Part shown: positions 26,763-33,455 of the stretch, one piece after another
How positions within the stretch are numbered: position 1 is the stretch's first letter
Layout of the letters: each line of letters begins with the position of its first letter
Assembly: GCA_002383285.1 (NCBI GenBank)
Contig: DFXU01000095.1
Coordinates: forward strand, 1-37,071
Source: Caryophanales bacterium UBA4100
GTDB lineage: Bacteria; Bacillota; Bacilli; Paenibacillales; UBA4045
Reading direction: 5' to 3'
Length of the DNA: 37,071 nt
The notes under the pieces: model-generated
What the model saw: the letters and a program-made list of their open reading frames with translations, nothing else
Databases searched by the model: none
Told to the model about the DNA's origin: nothing
Position numbers and translations under genes: made by a program

Positions 26763-26820
26763 AGCATCCTTAGATGATTGGTCAGAGCAACTTACTGCAG
26801 CCAATTGTTATAAGGATGCT
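26763..26820 (+). terminator. Long hairpin after murC, probable terminator or structured RNA
   Basis: AGCATCCTTA (26763-26772) pairs perfectly over 10 bases with TAAGGATGCT (26811-26820); ATTGG and CCAAT pair inside, leaving a loop of about 20 bases. The downstream GTTTATTATATA is only weakly T-rich. The rest of the 238-base gap before the HD-GYP gene (26821-26974) is AT-rich; a TATACT near 26870 may be a -10 box, but I could not find a fitting -35. Confidence 0.5.
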
Positions 26821-26974
26821 GTTTATTATATAAGGACAATTTTACTTCGCATGAGAAAAACTATTAATTTATACTAGGTCTTAAGTAGCAATTGATCGAC
26901 AAACAAAGGAATTTCCACAATTATGTAGAATCAGATAGCACAGACGATTAACTAAGCTGGATTGGGGGGACATC

Positions 26975-28141
26975 ATGAATCGTAGAATGCAATTGAAGGC
27001 TTTAATCGGGCAGGAAAAACGTGCTGCTAATTTGTTTGTGACTATATTGTTATCCATCATTTTTTTAACTGATTGGGTAGTTATTAGATTCTTTGGAGAT
27101 GGTTTAGGAATTGTAATGCTCCTTCCATACCTATTTCTATTTTTACTTATTCCAATAGCTGTAAATCAAACCAAGAAGCAGAACCCAAGATTGATTAAAT
27201 ATACGTTCTTTTTGACATATTTGATTGTTAGTTTTGTTACTGAATTAGTTGTGTTCTGGGGAAGTACAGATTATAGTGGTGCTGGTAATGTTGCTGAACT
27301 GTTTTTTATACTCTTCTCGCCGATTTTTATCAATAAAAGATATTACCAGATAGTAACATTGGGAATCCTCATGAAATACTTCCTAGTCGGAATGCTGCTT
27401 AAGACAACTGTGGTTTTATTACCCATTGCATTAATGTTAGTCTTTACACTCGTAGCGTTTATCATATTGAATCGTTTTGTCGGATATATTGATGCGATGA
27501 ATGATACATATTTGGAGCAGTTTGAAGGTGTTGTTAAAGGCATCGTATCAACTTTGGAATTAAAGGATCCATACACGCGTGGCCATAGTGAGCGTGTTGC
27601 AGAGTATTCGGTTATTCTAGCAGAGTCATTAAATATATATGGTAGAGATGACTTAAAGCTTATTTCATATGCTTGCCTTCTACACGATGTTGGGAAGGTT
27701 CATACGCCGGACTCTATATTAACCAAACCAATTAAACTGACAGAGGAAGAATACGAGATCGTAAAAAAACATCCCATAGTAGGTGCAAATGCCATTAAGA
27801 ATATCGAAGGGATGGAGCTTTGTCTTGATATTGTTCTGTATCATCATGAACGATGGGACGGTAATGGTTATCCAGAAGGTTTGAAAGAAACGCAGATCCC
27901 ATTAACGGCAAGAATTGCGGCAATCGCTGATGCCTTCGATGCTATGACAAGTCATCGTTCTTATCGTGGTGCTATGACGGCCGAAGAAGCCCACGACTTG
28001 ATTGTTCATGGGCGAGGTACGCAATTCGATCCAGCCTTAGTAGATCATTTCACAATGGTTTTCCCTAATTGGTTGATTATTGCTAATAGGAAGTCAGGCG
28101 AAAATGTTGATTTATATCATGTGGCTGCTACAACAAATTAG
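26975..28141 (+). CDS. Membrane HD-GYP protein, probable c-di-GMP phosphodiesterase
   Basis: The 388-residue protein has five to six membrane segments in residues 20-168, then a complete HD-GYP domain. The metal and catalytic residues are all present: H204 and E206 region (TRGHSERV), HD at 237-238 (LLHDVGK), H266 (KKHPIVG), HHERWDGNGYP at 290-300 and IADAFDAMTSHRSYR. It should therefore hydrolyse cyclic di-GMP in the cytoplasm. The first 180 residues are homologous to the N-terminus of the histidine kinase encoded at 29643, including GQEKRAANLF at residues 12-21, FFILFSPIFINKRY and the exit IILNRF..YI.AMND. GGGGGGA precedes the start. Only 22 bases separate its stop from the small peptide gene, so both are likely on one transcript. 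The signal it senses is inferred to be that peptide. Confidence 0.92.
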   Translation: MNRRMQLKALIGQEKRAANLFVTILLSIIFLTDWVVIRFFGDGLGIVMLLPYLFLFLLIPIAVNQTKKQNPRLIKYTFFLTYLIVSFVTELVVFWGSTDYSGAGNVAELFFILFSPIFINKRYYQIVTLGILMKYFLVGMLLKTTVVLLPIALMLVFTLVAFIILNRFVGYIDAMNDTYLEQFEGVVKGIVSTLELKDPYTRGHSERVAEYSVILAESLNIYGRDDLKLISYACLLHDVGKVHTPDSILTKPIKLTEEEYEIVKKHPIVGANAIKNIEGMELCLDIVLYHHERWDGNGYPEGLKETQIPLTARIAAIADAFDAMTSHRSYRGAMTAEEAHDLIVHGRGTQFDPALVDHFTMVFPNWLIIANRKSGENVDLYHVAATTN

Positions 28142-28150
28142 AATTTGTAA

Positions 28151-28159
28151 AGGAGGTGA
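28151..28159 (+). promoter_or_regulatory. Near-perfect ribosome binding site of the small peptide gene
   Basis: AAAGGAGGTGA (28149-28159) matches the 16S rRNA anti-Shine-Dalgarno sequence over its whole length and ends four bases before the ATG at 28164. It is the strongest site in the window and marks a highly translated short gene. Confidence 0.85.
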
Positions 28160-28163
28160 AATC

Positions 28164-28238
28164 ATGAAAATACGGAAATTATCTGTGGTCAAACCAACTT
28201 GCTGGTGGTGTTTGTGGAATAAGGGATGGGGAGGATAA
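28164..28238 (+). CDS. Trp/Cys-rich 24-residue peptide, putative signal or RiPP precursor
   Basis: The gene encodes a basic leader-like half, MKIRKLSVVKPT, followed by a distinctive C-terminal half, CWWCLWNKGWGG. Four of 24 residues are Trp, two are Cys in a C-x-x-C spacing, and it ends in Gly-Trp-Gly-Gly. There is no typical export signal. The start is fixed by the near-perfect ribosome binding site. It sits between the HD-GYP gene and a membrane metalloprotease gene, with a hairpin after it, the layout expected for a precursor made in excess over its processing enzyme. I infer that the protease cuts it and that the mature C-terminal part is the signal for the two membrane sensors. No radical SAM, cyclodehydratase or lanthionine enzyme is nearby, so modification beyond a disulfide or cleavage is not indicated. 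I do not recognise the family. Confidence 0.8.
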   Translation: MKIRKLSVVKPTCWWCLWNKGWGG

Positions 28239-28251
28239 TTAAGTTGAAATG

Positions 28252-28276
28252 GGGAAGGACATATAATGTCTTTCCC
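28252..28276 (+). terminator. Hairpin between peptide and protease genes, probable attenuator
   Basis: GGGAAGGACAT and ATGTCTTTCCC form an 11-bp stem with one G-U pair and a three-base loop, followed by TCTATTATTTTA. The tail is only partly T-rich, so some read-through into the protease gene is expected, giving more peptide mRNA than protease mRNA. Confidence 0.7.
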
Positions 28277-28321
28277 TCTATTATTTTATGAACTTTAAAA
28301 GATATGCATAGGGGGATTCAT

Positions 28322-29509
28322 TTGCAAGGTTTTAATAAAGACGTGATCGTGAGTCTGGTGCCCCATCGTATTATTCCGGACAAAGATAATTATATCGTTG
28401 AACATTTGTTGAACGGTGAATTCTATGAGATGCCTCGCTTAGCCATTGAAGCGATAGAGCAACTGTCAAAAGGGAATTCGCTAAACCAGGTCGAACACAA
28501 ATTAATATGCAGATACCCAGATGAAGAAATTGATATGGAAGACTTCTTCAAACAGTTGCAGGAAATGGATTTCATTACTCGGGACAATAACTCGTTAGCA
28601 AGTGGAGGTGAATTCGATTCCATTATTGAACCCGGTAATTTACATACGAGTTCTTCGAAAATAGGACAATTACTATTTCACATGCATGTTATCCCTATTT
28701 ATGGGATTATTTTGTGTGCAAATATTTTTTTCTTCATATTTGTTCCAGACCTATTTCCGCATCCACATGATTTGTTCCCATTTGATTCGATTGTAGCCGA
28801 TATTGTGATTTCTATGTTAATTTCGATAGTACTCCTGACCGTTCATGAAAGTGGACATGTTCTCGCGGCGAGAGTATATGGTTTAGAAGCAAAAGTTCGA
28901 TTAGGACATCGATTGTTATTGATTGTACTTGAGACCGATATGCCTAGGATATGGTCTCTCCCTCGAACTAAGAGAAATATTCCTCTGTTAGCAGGTCTAT
29001 GCATTGACCATACACTTCTGTTATTGACTCTGTCCCTATTGACTTTCGTACCGTTGCCTTCTTCGACGTTGGAAGCGATATTAGAGATCGTCGTACTGCA
29101 ACTATTTATGATGTCGATTTACCAGTGTTTGTTTTTTATGAAGACGGATTTATATTATGTGTTTCAGAATGTCTCAGGTTGTTACAATTTATTAGAGAAT
29201 ACTGAGGGTTGGTTGAAGGCAAAGATTCCTTTCTTAAGACTGAAGAATACCGCTGTTATTTATGAGAAGGAACGGAATATCGTACGTGGATATGCTGTTT
29301 TTTATATTATCGGTTTATTTGCAAGTGGTGCTATCTTTGTATTTTATGTTATTCCTCAACTGATCTATTCATTTACTATTTCCTTCGATCATTTGATACA
29401 TTCTCCTTCCTCTTCCATGAAGATCGACGCTATTCTGTTTTTCATTCAGTTTGTAATAATCGCAGGAATATTATTATATAGTTGGTTCAAGAAGTACATT
29501 GCCCAATAA
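28322..29509 (+). CDS. Membrane metalloprotease, M50-like, with N-terminal PqqD-like region
   Basis: The protein is 395 residues from a TTG start. An ATG 18 bases upstream is in frame but has no ribosome binding site, whereas AGGGGG lies six bases before the TTG. Residues 1-95 are soluble and look like the PqqD-type peptide-binding domain that precedes several peptide-processing enzymes (weak, by pattern: PRLAIEAIEQLSKG then FFKQLQEMDFI). Six or so membrane segments follow. The zinc site HESGH is at 175-179, and KTDLYYVFQN near 287-296 probably gives the third ligand. This resembles the M50 proteases found beside small peptide genes, such as YydH of Bacillus. It is placed directly behind the peptide gene, so it is the likely maturation and perhaps release enzyme, comparable in role to AgrB. 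Confidence 0.8.
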   Translation: MQGFNKDVIVSLVPHRIIPDKDNYIVEHLLNGEFYEMPRLAIEAIEQLSKGNSLNQVEHKLICRYPDEEIDMEDFFKQLQEMDFITRDNNSLASGGEFDSIIEPGNLHTSSSKIGQLLFHMHVIPIYGIILCANIFFFIFVPDLFPHPHDLFPFDSIVADIVISMLISIVLLTVHESGHVLAARVYGLEAKVRLGHRLLLIVLETDMPRIWSLPRTKRNIPLLAGLCIDHTLLLLTLSLLTFVPLPSSTLEAILEIVVLQLFMMSIYQCLFFMKTDLYYVFQNVSGCYNLLENTEGWLKAKIPFLRLKNTAVIYEKERNIVRGYAVFYIIGLFASGAIFVFYVIPQLIYSFTISFDHLIHSPSSSMKIDAILFFIQFVIIAGILLYSWFKKYIAQ

Positions 29510-29573
29510 TAAATAATCAACAAAAATCTTGAGGCAAAACTTTAATTTAGTTAGTAATTTGTATTTTCTTTCC

Positions 29574-29602
29574 TTGTGGTATTTCAGGCGAAATACCATA
29601 AT
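29574..29602 (+). promoter_or_regulatory. Candidate kinase promoter with palindrome filling its spacer
   Basis: TTGTGG (29574-29579) and CATAAT (29597-29602) are 17 bases apart. A perfect 9-bp inverted repeat, TGGTATTTC-AGGC-GAAATACCA (29577-29598), fills almost exactly the space between them. No T-run follows, so an operator is more likely than a terminator for the protease gene. The rest of the 133-base gap has nothing else I can name. Confidence 0.45.
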
Positions 29603-29642
29603 TGATTGAGAGATACTGATTCGACTATTTCGGAGGATATCT

Positions 29643-30923
29643 ATGACTAGAAAAATGCCACTAAGCAACTTGCTTGGTCAAGAGAAACGTGCTGCTAACT
29701 TATTTATTATTTTGTTATTAACTATTATTTTTGCAACTGATGTATTGATCGTAAGGTTCATTCCCAATAATTTTGGTTTTTATTTATTGATTCCTTACAT
29801 TTTTTTGTATTTACTCATTCCGGTCGTCTATCAATTAAACAAAAAGCTATACTCTCAATATATTAAATACATAGTATTTATGACCTTTATAGTCGTCTGT
29901 CTCGCAAATGAATTAATTTTGTTCTGGGATAGTTTTGATTATCAAGGAGGTTCGGTTGTTGAGATGTTTTTTATTCTCTTCTCACCGATTTTTATTAATA
30001 AGAGATATTTCTGGGTTGTTATTATAGGGGTAACAATAAAATATGCCATAGTCGGACTTCTGCTTCAGACGATGGTTGCCCTTTGGTTGGTGGTAATGAA
30101 TCTGGTTTTAGCACTTGTAGCATATATTATCCTAAACCGTTTCATCGAATATATCAGGGCGTTGAACGATTCCTACAACAAACAATTTGAATCCACACTG
30201 TCCACTGGAATGGCTATTATGAATCACACAATCAAGAATGAGATTACTAAAATTCAATATCTGAATAATCAAATTAAGGATTCGATTTCAAATCGAGACA
30301 CACAGGATGTGGAATCGATGATGGATTCCATCCAACAGGCTACCTATCACATGTTAAGTATGTCTAATCGTCTGCAGGCTAAGACTGGCGAGATAAGGCT
30401 GCATGAAGGAACACACAATTTGAATTCGATTCTGAATTCAGCAGTCGGAATGCTCGAGCCTACTATGAAGAATAAAGCTCAGATTATCCAGGAACTTAAC
30501 GGTAATGTGGATATAAACTGTGATCAATTGCAGCTTCAAGAGGCAATGATGAACATTCTGATGAATGCTGTGGAGTCGATCGAATCGAAGGAAGGAATAG
30601 TGACAATCCGCTTATTCAAGGTAAAGAAGGATATTGTTATTGAAATTGAAGATACTGGGTGCGGAATACCAAGTGATGTTCGCTCGCGGGTGTTCGAGCC
30701 GTTCTTCACCACTCGAAGTACGTCCAGCAATTACGGACTCGGTCTTAGTTATTGTTATACTGTTATAGAGAAGCACGGTGGAGCAATGGAAATACATAGT
30801 GAGGTTAATGTTGGAACGAAGGTGTTAATACGCCTCCCGCAAAAACGCATTGTTCATATGCAGAGGCCAGATACAGATGAGGTGGCGGACTTCCATGAAC
30901 AAGATAAAGGTATTGCTGGTTGA
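29643..30923 (+). CDS. Membrane sensor histidine kinase
   Basis: The 426-residue kinase has the same N-terminal membrane domain as the upstream HD-GYP protein (residues 1-180: GQEKRAANLF, FFILFSPIFINKRY, YIILNRFIEYI), then a cytoplasmic dimerisation/phosphoacceptor segment with H195 in NHTIKNEITKI and a complete ATPase domain: N-box EAMMNILMNAVES (300-312), DTGCGIP (337-343), FEPFFTT and GLGLSY (365-370). All the residues needed for autophosphorylation are present. GGAGG eight bases upstream sets the start. Its last 29 bases overlap the response regulator gene, so the pair is translated together. The shared input domain implies it answers to the same signal as the HD-GYP protein, which I infer is the peptide encoded at 28164. 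Confidence 0.93.
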   Translation: MTRKMPLSNLLGQEKRAANLFIILLLTIIFATDVLIVRFIPNNFGFYLLIPYIFLYLLIPVVYQLNKKLYSQYIKYIVFMTFIVVCLANELILFWDSFDYQGGSVVEMFFILFSPIFINKRYFWVVIIGVTIKYAIVGLLLQTMVALWLVVMNLVLALVAYIILNRFIEYIRALNDSYNKQFESTLSTGMAIMNHTIKNEITKIQYLNNQIKDSISNRDTQDVESMMDSIQQATYHMLSMSNRLQAKTGEIRLHEGTHNLNSILNSAVGMLEPTMKNKAQIIQELNGNVDINCDQLQLQEAMMNILMNAVESIESKEGIVTIRLFKVKKDIVIEIEDTGCGIPSDVRSRVFEPFFTTRSTSSNYGLGLSYCYTVIEKHGGAMEIHSEVNVGTKVLIRLPQKRIVHMQRPDTDEVADFHEQDKGIAG

Positions 30924-31482
30924 AGATGAGCTATTCTGGCAAGAAAATTTAACGCGAGATCTAAGTCGGGAGAACGACGTCGAGGTCGTTGCTATTGTAA
31001 CCACTAAGGAAGATGCAATTCAGGCTAGTTGCGGTATGGAAATCGACGTAATTCTGATGGATATACATCTAACCCGACATTACATGGAAGGCATTGCAGC
31101 TGTTAAAGAAATATCGAGCAGATCGCAGAGTAAGATCATCATGCTAACCTCCTCTGAGGATGAACAGGTCATATTACGATCGTTTGAATATGGTGCATAC
31201 AATTATATGACTAAATCGAATTATAGGAATATTGTAGGTGCTATACGTGAAGCTTACCGTAATCTATCCTTTATCCACCCAGATATAGCCGATGTATTGA
31301 GAGCTGGATATAGGGATGCTAGAAAGGAAATTATGCTGCATCCATTAACACCTGAGGAACGAAGGGTTTATGAGTTGAGTTTACAAGGGCTGAATAAGCC
31401 CAATATTGCTCGACAACTGCAGAAATCGATACATACGGTTAAGAATCAATTGAAAGCTATTAGAGACAAATTAAATGGGTAG
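30895..31482 (+). CDS. Response regulator, receiver plus LuxR/NarL-type DNA-binding domain
   Basis: The 195-residue regulator has a receiver domain with acidic pocket ED at 10-11, phosphoacceptor D56 (VILMDIHL), T85 (MLTSS) and K107 (YMTKSN), then a helix-turn-helix at about 150-193 (LTPEERRVYELSLQGLNKPNIARQL and HTVKNQLKAI), of the LuxR/NarL type. An upstream in-frame ATG at 30850 lies well inside the kinase gene; the ATG at 30895 follows GAGGTGG and gives the usual receiver start MNKIKVLLVEDE. It overlaps the kinase gene by 29 bases. It should be the transcriptional output of the system; candidate target sites are palindromes at 29577 and 31539-31579. Confidence 0.93.
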   Translation: MNKIKVLLVEDELFWQENLTRDLSRENDVEVVAIVTTKEDAIQASCGMEIDVILMDIHLTRHYMEGIAAVKEISSRSQSKIIMLTSSEDEQVILRSFEYGAYNYMTKSNYRNIVGAIREAYRNLSFIHPDIADVLRAGYRDARKEIMLHPLTPEERRVYELSLQGLNKPNIARQLQKSIHTVKNQLKAIRDKLNG

Positions 31483-31483
31483 A

Positions 31484-31515
31484 GGGGGGACTATAAAAGA
31501 TAGTCCTCCTTTTTT
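31484..31515 (+). terminator. Terminator of the kinase/regulator transcript
   Basis: GGGGGGACTAT... folds with ATAGTCCTCC into an 11-bp stem (two G-U pairs) with loop AAAAG, followed by a run of six T. It lies directly after the response regulator stop. Confidence 0.88.
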
Positions 31516-31538
31516 CTATCATTCTTATCTATGCTTAT

Positions 31539-31555
31539 TATGTGTGTAACACATA
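31539..31555. promoter_or_regulatory. Palindrome 1 upstream of the 166-residue gene
   Basis: TATGTGT-GTA-ACACATA is a perfect 7+3+7 palindrome in the 120-base gap between the regulator terminator and the next gene. See the partner at 31559. Confidence 0.45.
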
Positions 31556-31558
31556 TAT

Positions 31559-31579
31559 TGACTAGATGTAATCTAGTCA
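31559..31579. promoter_or_regulatory. Palindrome 2 upstream of the 166-residue gene
   Basis: TGACTAGAT-GTA-ATCTAGTCA is a perfect 9+3+9 palindrome. Its centre is 22 bases from that of palindrome 1, two turns of the helix, and both have GTA at the centre. A pair of dimer-binding operators is a reasonable reading; the arms themselves are not the same sequence. Confidence 0.45.
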
Positions 31580-31602
31580 GCTGCTAAGAGGGGAAGAGCA
31601 CA

Positions 31603-32103
31603 ATGACGAACAACGATGAGATTGATATTGACAGAAGTCAAATTAGCGTCCAAGGAATTGTAATGACGGAAGCCATTCTTCGAGAAAATTTGCAGTTGAT
31701 TAATAATGAGAATATGACAACGAATAAATACATAGAAATATTCCCGTATAACAAGAATATCGAGCTAAACATAGGTGATGATCATGAATTTATTAAGGAG
31801 GATGATCATTGTATTTACCTTTATGTTAGAGGTATGGCTAACATAAAAACTGAATTTGATCCAATGTTCGAAGCAGTACAGCATGCTATGCTTGTATGGT
31901 TGTATCTATGCGGAAAGCAATTACCGTATTCTATTATTGCAATCGAAATCTCTTATTCTTCTTGGAGTTTGAATGCTGAGGAGCTGATTATGTTAACCAG
32001 GTTTGATTTTGAACATGTACATAAACAACTACCGCAGAGCGAGATGGATGTGTATGCATATGCTGCTGAGCTAAGCCGATTATGGATTGAAAGTTATGCT
32101 TAA
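31603..32103 (+). CDS. Unidentified cytosolic protein, 166 residues
   Basis: I do not recognise this protein. It is soluble, acidic and has no signal peptide or membrane segment. The first 60 residues are polar (many Asn, Asp, Ile), the middle has EDDHCIYLYVRGMANIKTEFDP, and the C-terminus is helical with several aromatic residues (WLYLCGKQLPYSI, SYSSWSLNAEELIMLTRFDF). GAGGGGAAGAG precedes the ATG. It lies between the signalling cassette and the SpoIIB-like gene, behind two palindromes, so it may be a direct target of the response regulator or simply a lineage-specific neighbour of the sporulation block. Confidence 0.75.
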   Translation: MTNNDEIDIDRSQISVQGIVMTEAILRENLQLINNENMTTNKYIEIFPYNKNIELNIGDDHEFIKEDDHCIYLYVRGMANIKTEFDPMFEAVQHAMLVWLYLCGKQLPYSIIAIEISYSSWSLNAEELIMLTRFDFEHVHKQLPQSEMDVYAYAAELSRLWIESYA

Positions 32104-32179
32104 TGAAATGTGATTTAGACATAATCTCCCTTCTAGTCTCATACTGTTAAAGTAACTTGAGGACAAGGGGAGAATCTGG

Positions 32180-33451
32180 ATGAGTAAGGCGCGAATAACA
32201 TATCGGTACAATAATGAATCACAGGAAAGAATTCCTGAGAGAGACTCTACTAACCAAGATCGAGTAGAGGTAACCCCATCTCCAACTCCATCAATAACTC
32301 AATCTCAATCTCAATCTAAGGTTATACCTATGTATCAGGAAAACCCCGTTTTCATGGAGCGAGATTATGGAGCATGGCGAAGTCCTTTTGATGCAGAGAC
32401 AGAGCGCATTGAACAATTAATTAGAAATTCTGAAACGAACACTAATCATATAGAAGGACCTAACATTGATCGCGAAACCCCGGCTTATTATACCGCTCCT
32501 CAAGCGGAGCAAACATTTCAGAATGTTAACTTCTATGATGAGCTACCTGTTCGAACAACATATCGAAAAAAAGGGAAAACTACAAATTGGTTTAGTCTAA
32601 CTACATCCATTACAGGGGCAATTCTAACGGGAATTGTACTGGGTATGTTTGTGCTATCTATGTTTAGAGGTGAAGCTAATCCTGTACAGAGTACGAAAGA
32701 ACCTGCAGCCATTGATAATGGCTCTGCAGCTGTACTAGATGGAGCAGGAGAAATAAAGCTCGATGCAGTTGAGGATAAAGGCACGATTAGTGGGATTGAG
32801 AATCAATCAGCATCTCTTACAGCAATTGCGATTCCAGAACAAACCTACTTCCTTATTCAGAATGGGGTATTCTCATCGCTTGAAGGTGCTAATATTGCTG
32901 TACAGCAATTAAAGGACATGGGGCTATCCGGTGCAGTGAATCATTCGGATCAATTCAGCGTGTTCGCCGGGGCAGCGCTGCTTAAAGAGGATGCTTTATT
33001 ACTAAGTCATTATCTTCAGAATGAATCATTAGAGGTCTTCATTAAGCCCTATGTTCTACCGGCGGTTAAGCAAATAGCCTGGGTTCAGCAAGAAGGCACG
33101 CAAGTTCAAGACTATATGAATAAAAGCCGGAGTCTAGTGGATTTGATTCTTGGTATGACTGCTACAGGATTACAAGATATTAATGAAAGCACCTTACCAA
33201 CACCTGATAAACAGCTTGTGCAGCAAGAACATAAGCTCTGGACGGAAGTGGCAAATCAGATTGAAGCAAGTGCTCCTAAGGATGTTAAGTCTATAGTTCA
33301 GCAGATGAATAAATCATTGAATAGTGCTATCTTAACCGTAGAGCAATATGACAAGAATCCAACTGAGGTATTCTTATGGCAGGCTCAAGCAGCGGTGTCA
33401 GAGCATATTATCGCTCAAAAGCAATTCATTGACGCAGCTATGAAGCTGTAA
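32180..33451 (+). CDS. SpoIIB-like SPOR-domain membrane protein
   Basis: The 423-residue protein is single-pass: a polar N-terminal cytoplasmic part (1-138) with a short Ser-Gln run near residue 40, one membrane segment at about 139-161, and an extracellular part with a SPOR-like domain at about 221-292 (TYFLIQNGVFSSLEGAN, then FSVFAGAALLKEDA) that would bind denuded septal peptidoglycan. Its place just before maf-radC-mreB is that of Bacillus spoIIB, which helps septal wall thinning during engulfment, so I call it by domain and position. AAGGGGAGAA precedes the ATG. Its stop is four bases from the stop of the convergent amidase gene. Confidence 0.75.
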   Translation: MSKARITYRYNNESQERIPERDSTNQDRVEVTPSPTPSITQSQSQSKVIPMYQENPVFMERDYGAWRSPFDAETERIEQLIRNSETNTNHIEGPNIDRETPAYYTAPQAEQTFQNVNFYDELPVRTTYRKKGKTTNWFSLTTSITGAILTGIVLGMFVLSMFRGEANPVQSTKEPAAIDNGSAAVLDGAGEIKLDAVEDKGTISGIENQSASLTAIAIPEQTYFLIQNGVFSSLEGANIAVQQLKDMGLSGAVNHSDQFSVFAGAALLKEDALLLSHYLQNESLEVFIKPYVLPAVKQIAWVQQEGTQVQDYMNKSRSLVDLILGMTATGLQDINESTLPTPDKQLVQQEHKLWTEVANQIEASAPKDVKSIVQQMNKSLNSAILTVEQYDKNPTEVFLWQAQAAVSEHIIAQKQFIDAAMKL

Positions 33452-33455
33452 AAAT

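Noticed and set aside
28244..28291. A 15-codon TTG-started frame after GGGGAGG, directly behind the Trp-rich peptide gene.
   Set aside because: It runs through the hairpin stem and the GGAGG is part of the last codons of the peptide gene; no sign of selection as a protein.
27000..31500. A toxin-antitoxin or bacteriocin-immunity reading of the peptide locus.
   Set aside because: No immunity-like or ABC export gene is present, and the flanking sensor kinase, regulator and HD-GYP protein fit signalling better; a bacteriocin with its own regulation is not fully excluded.
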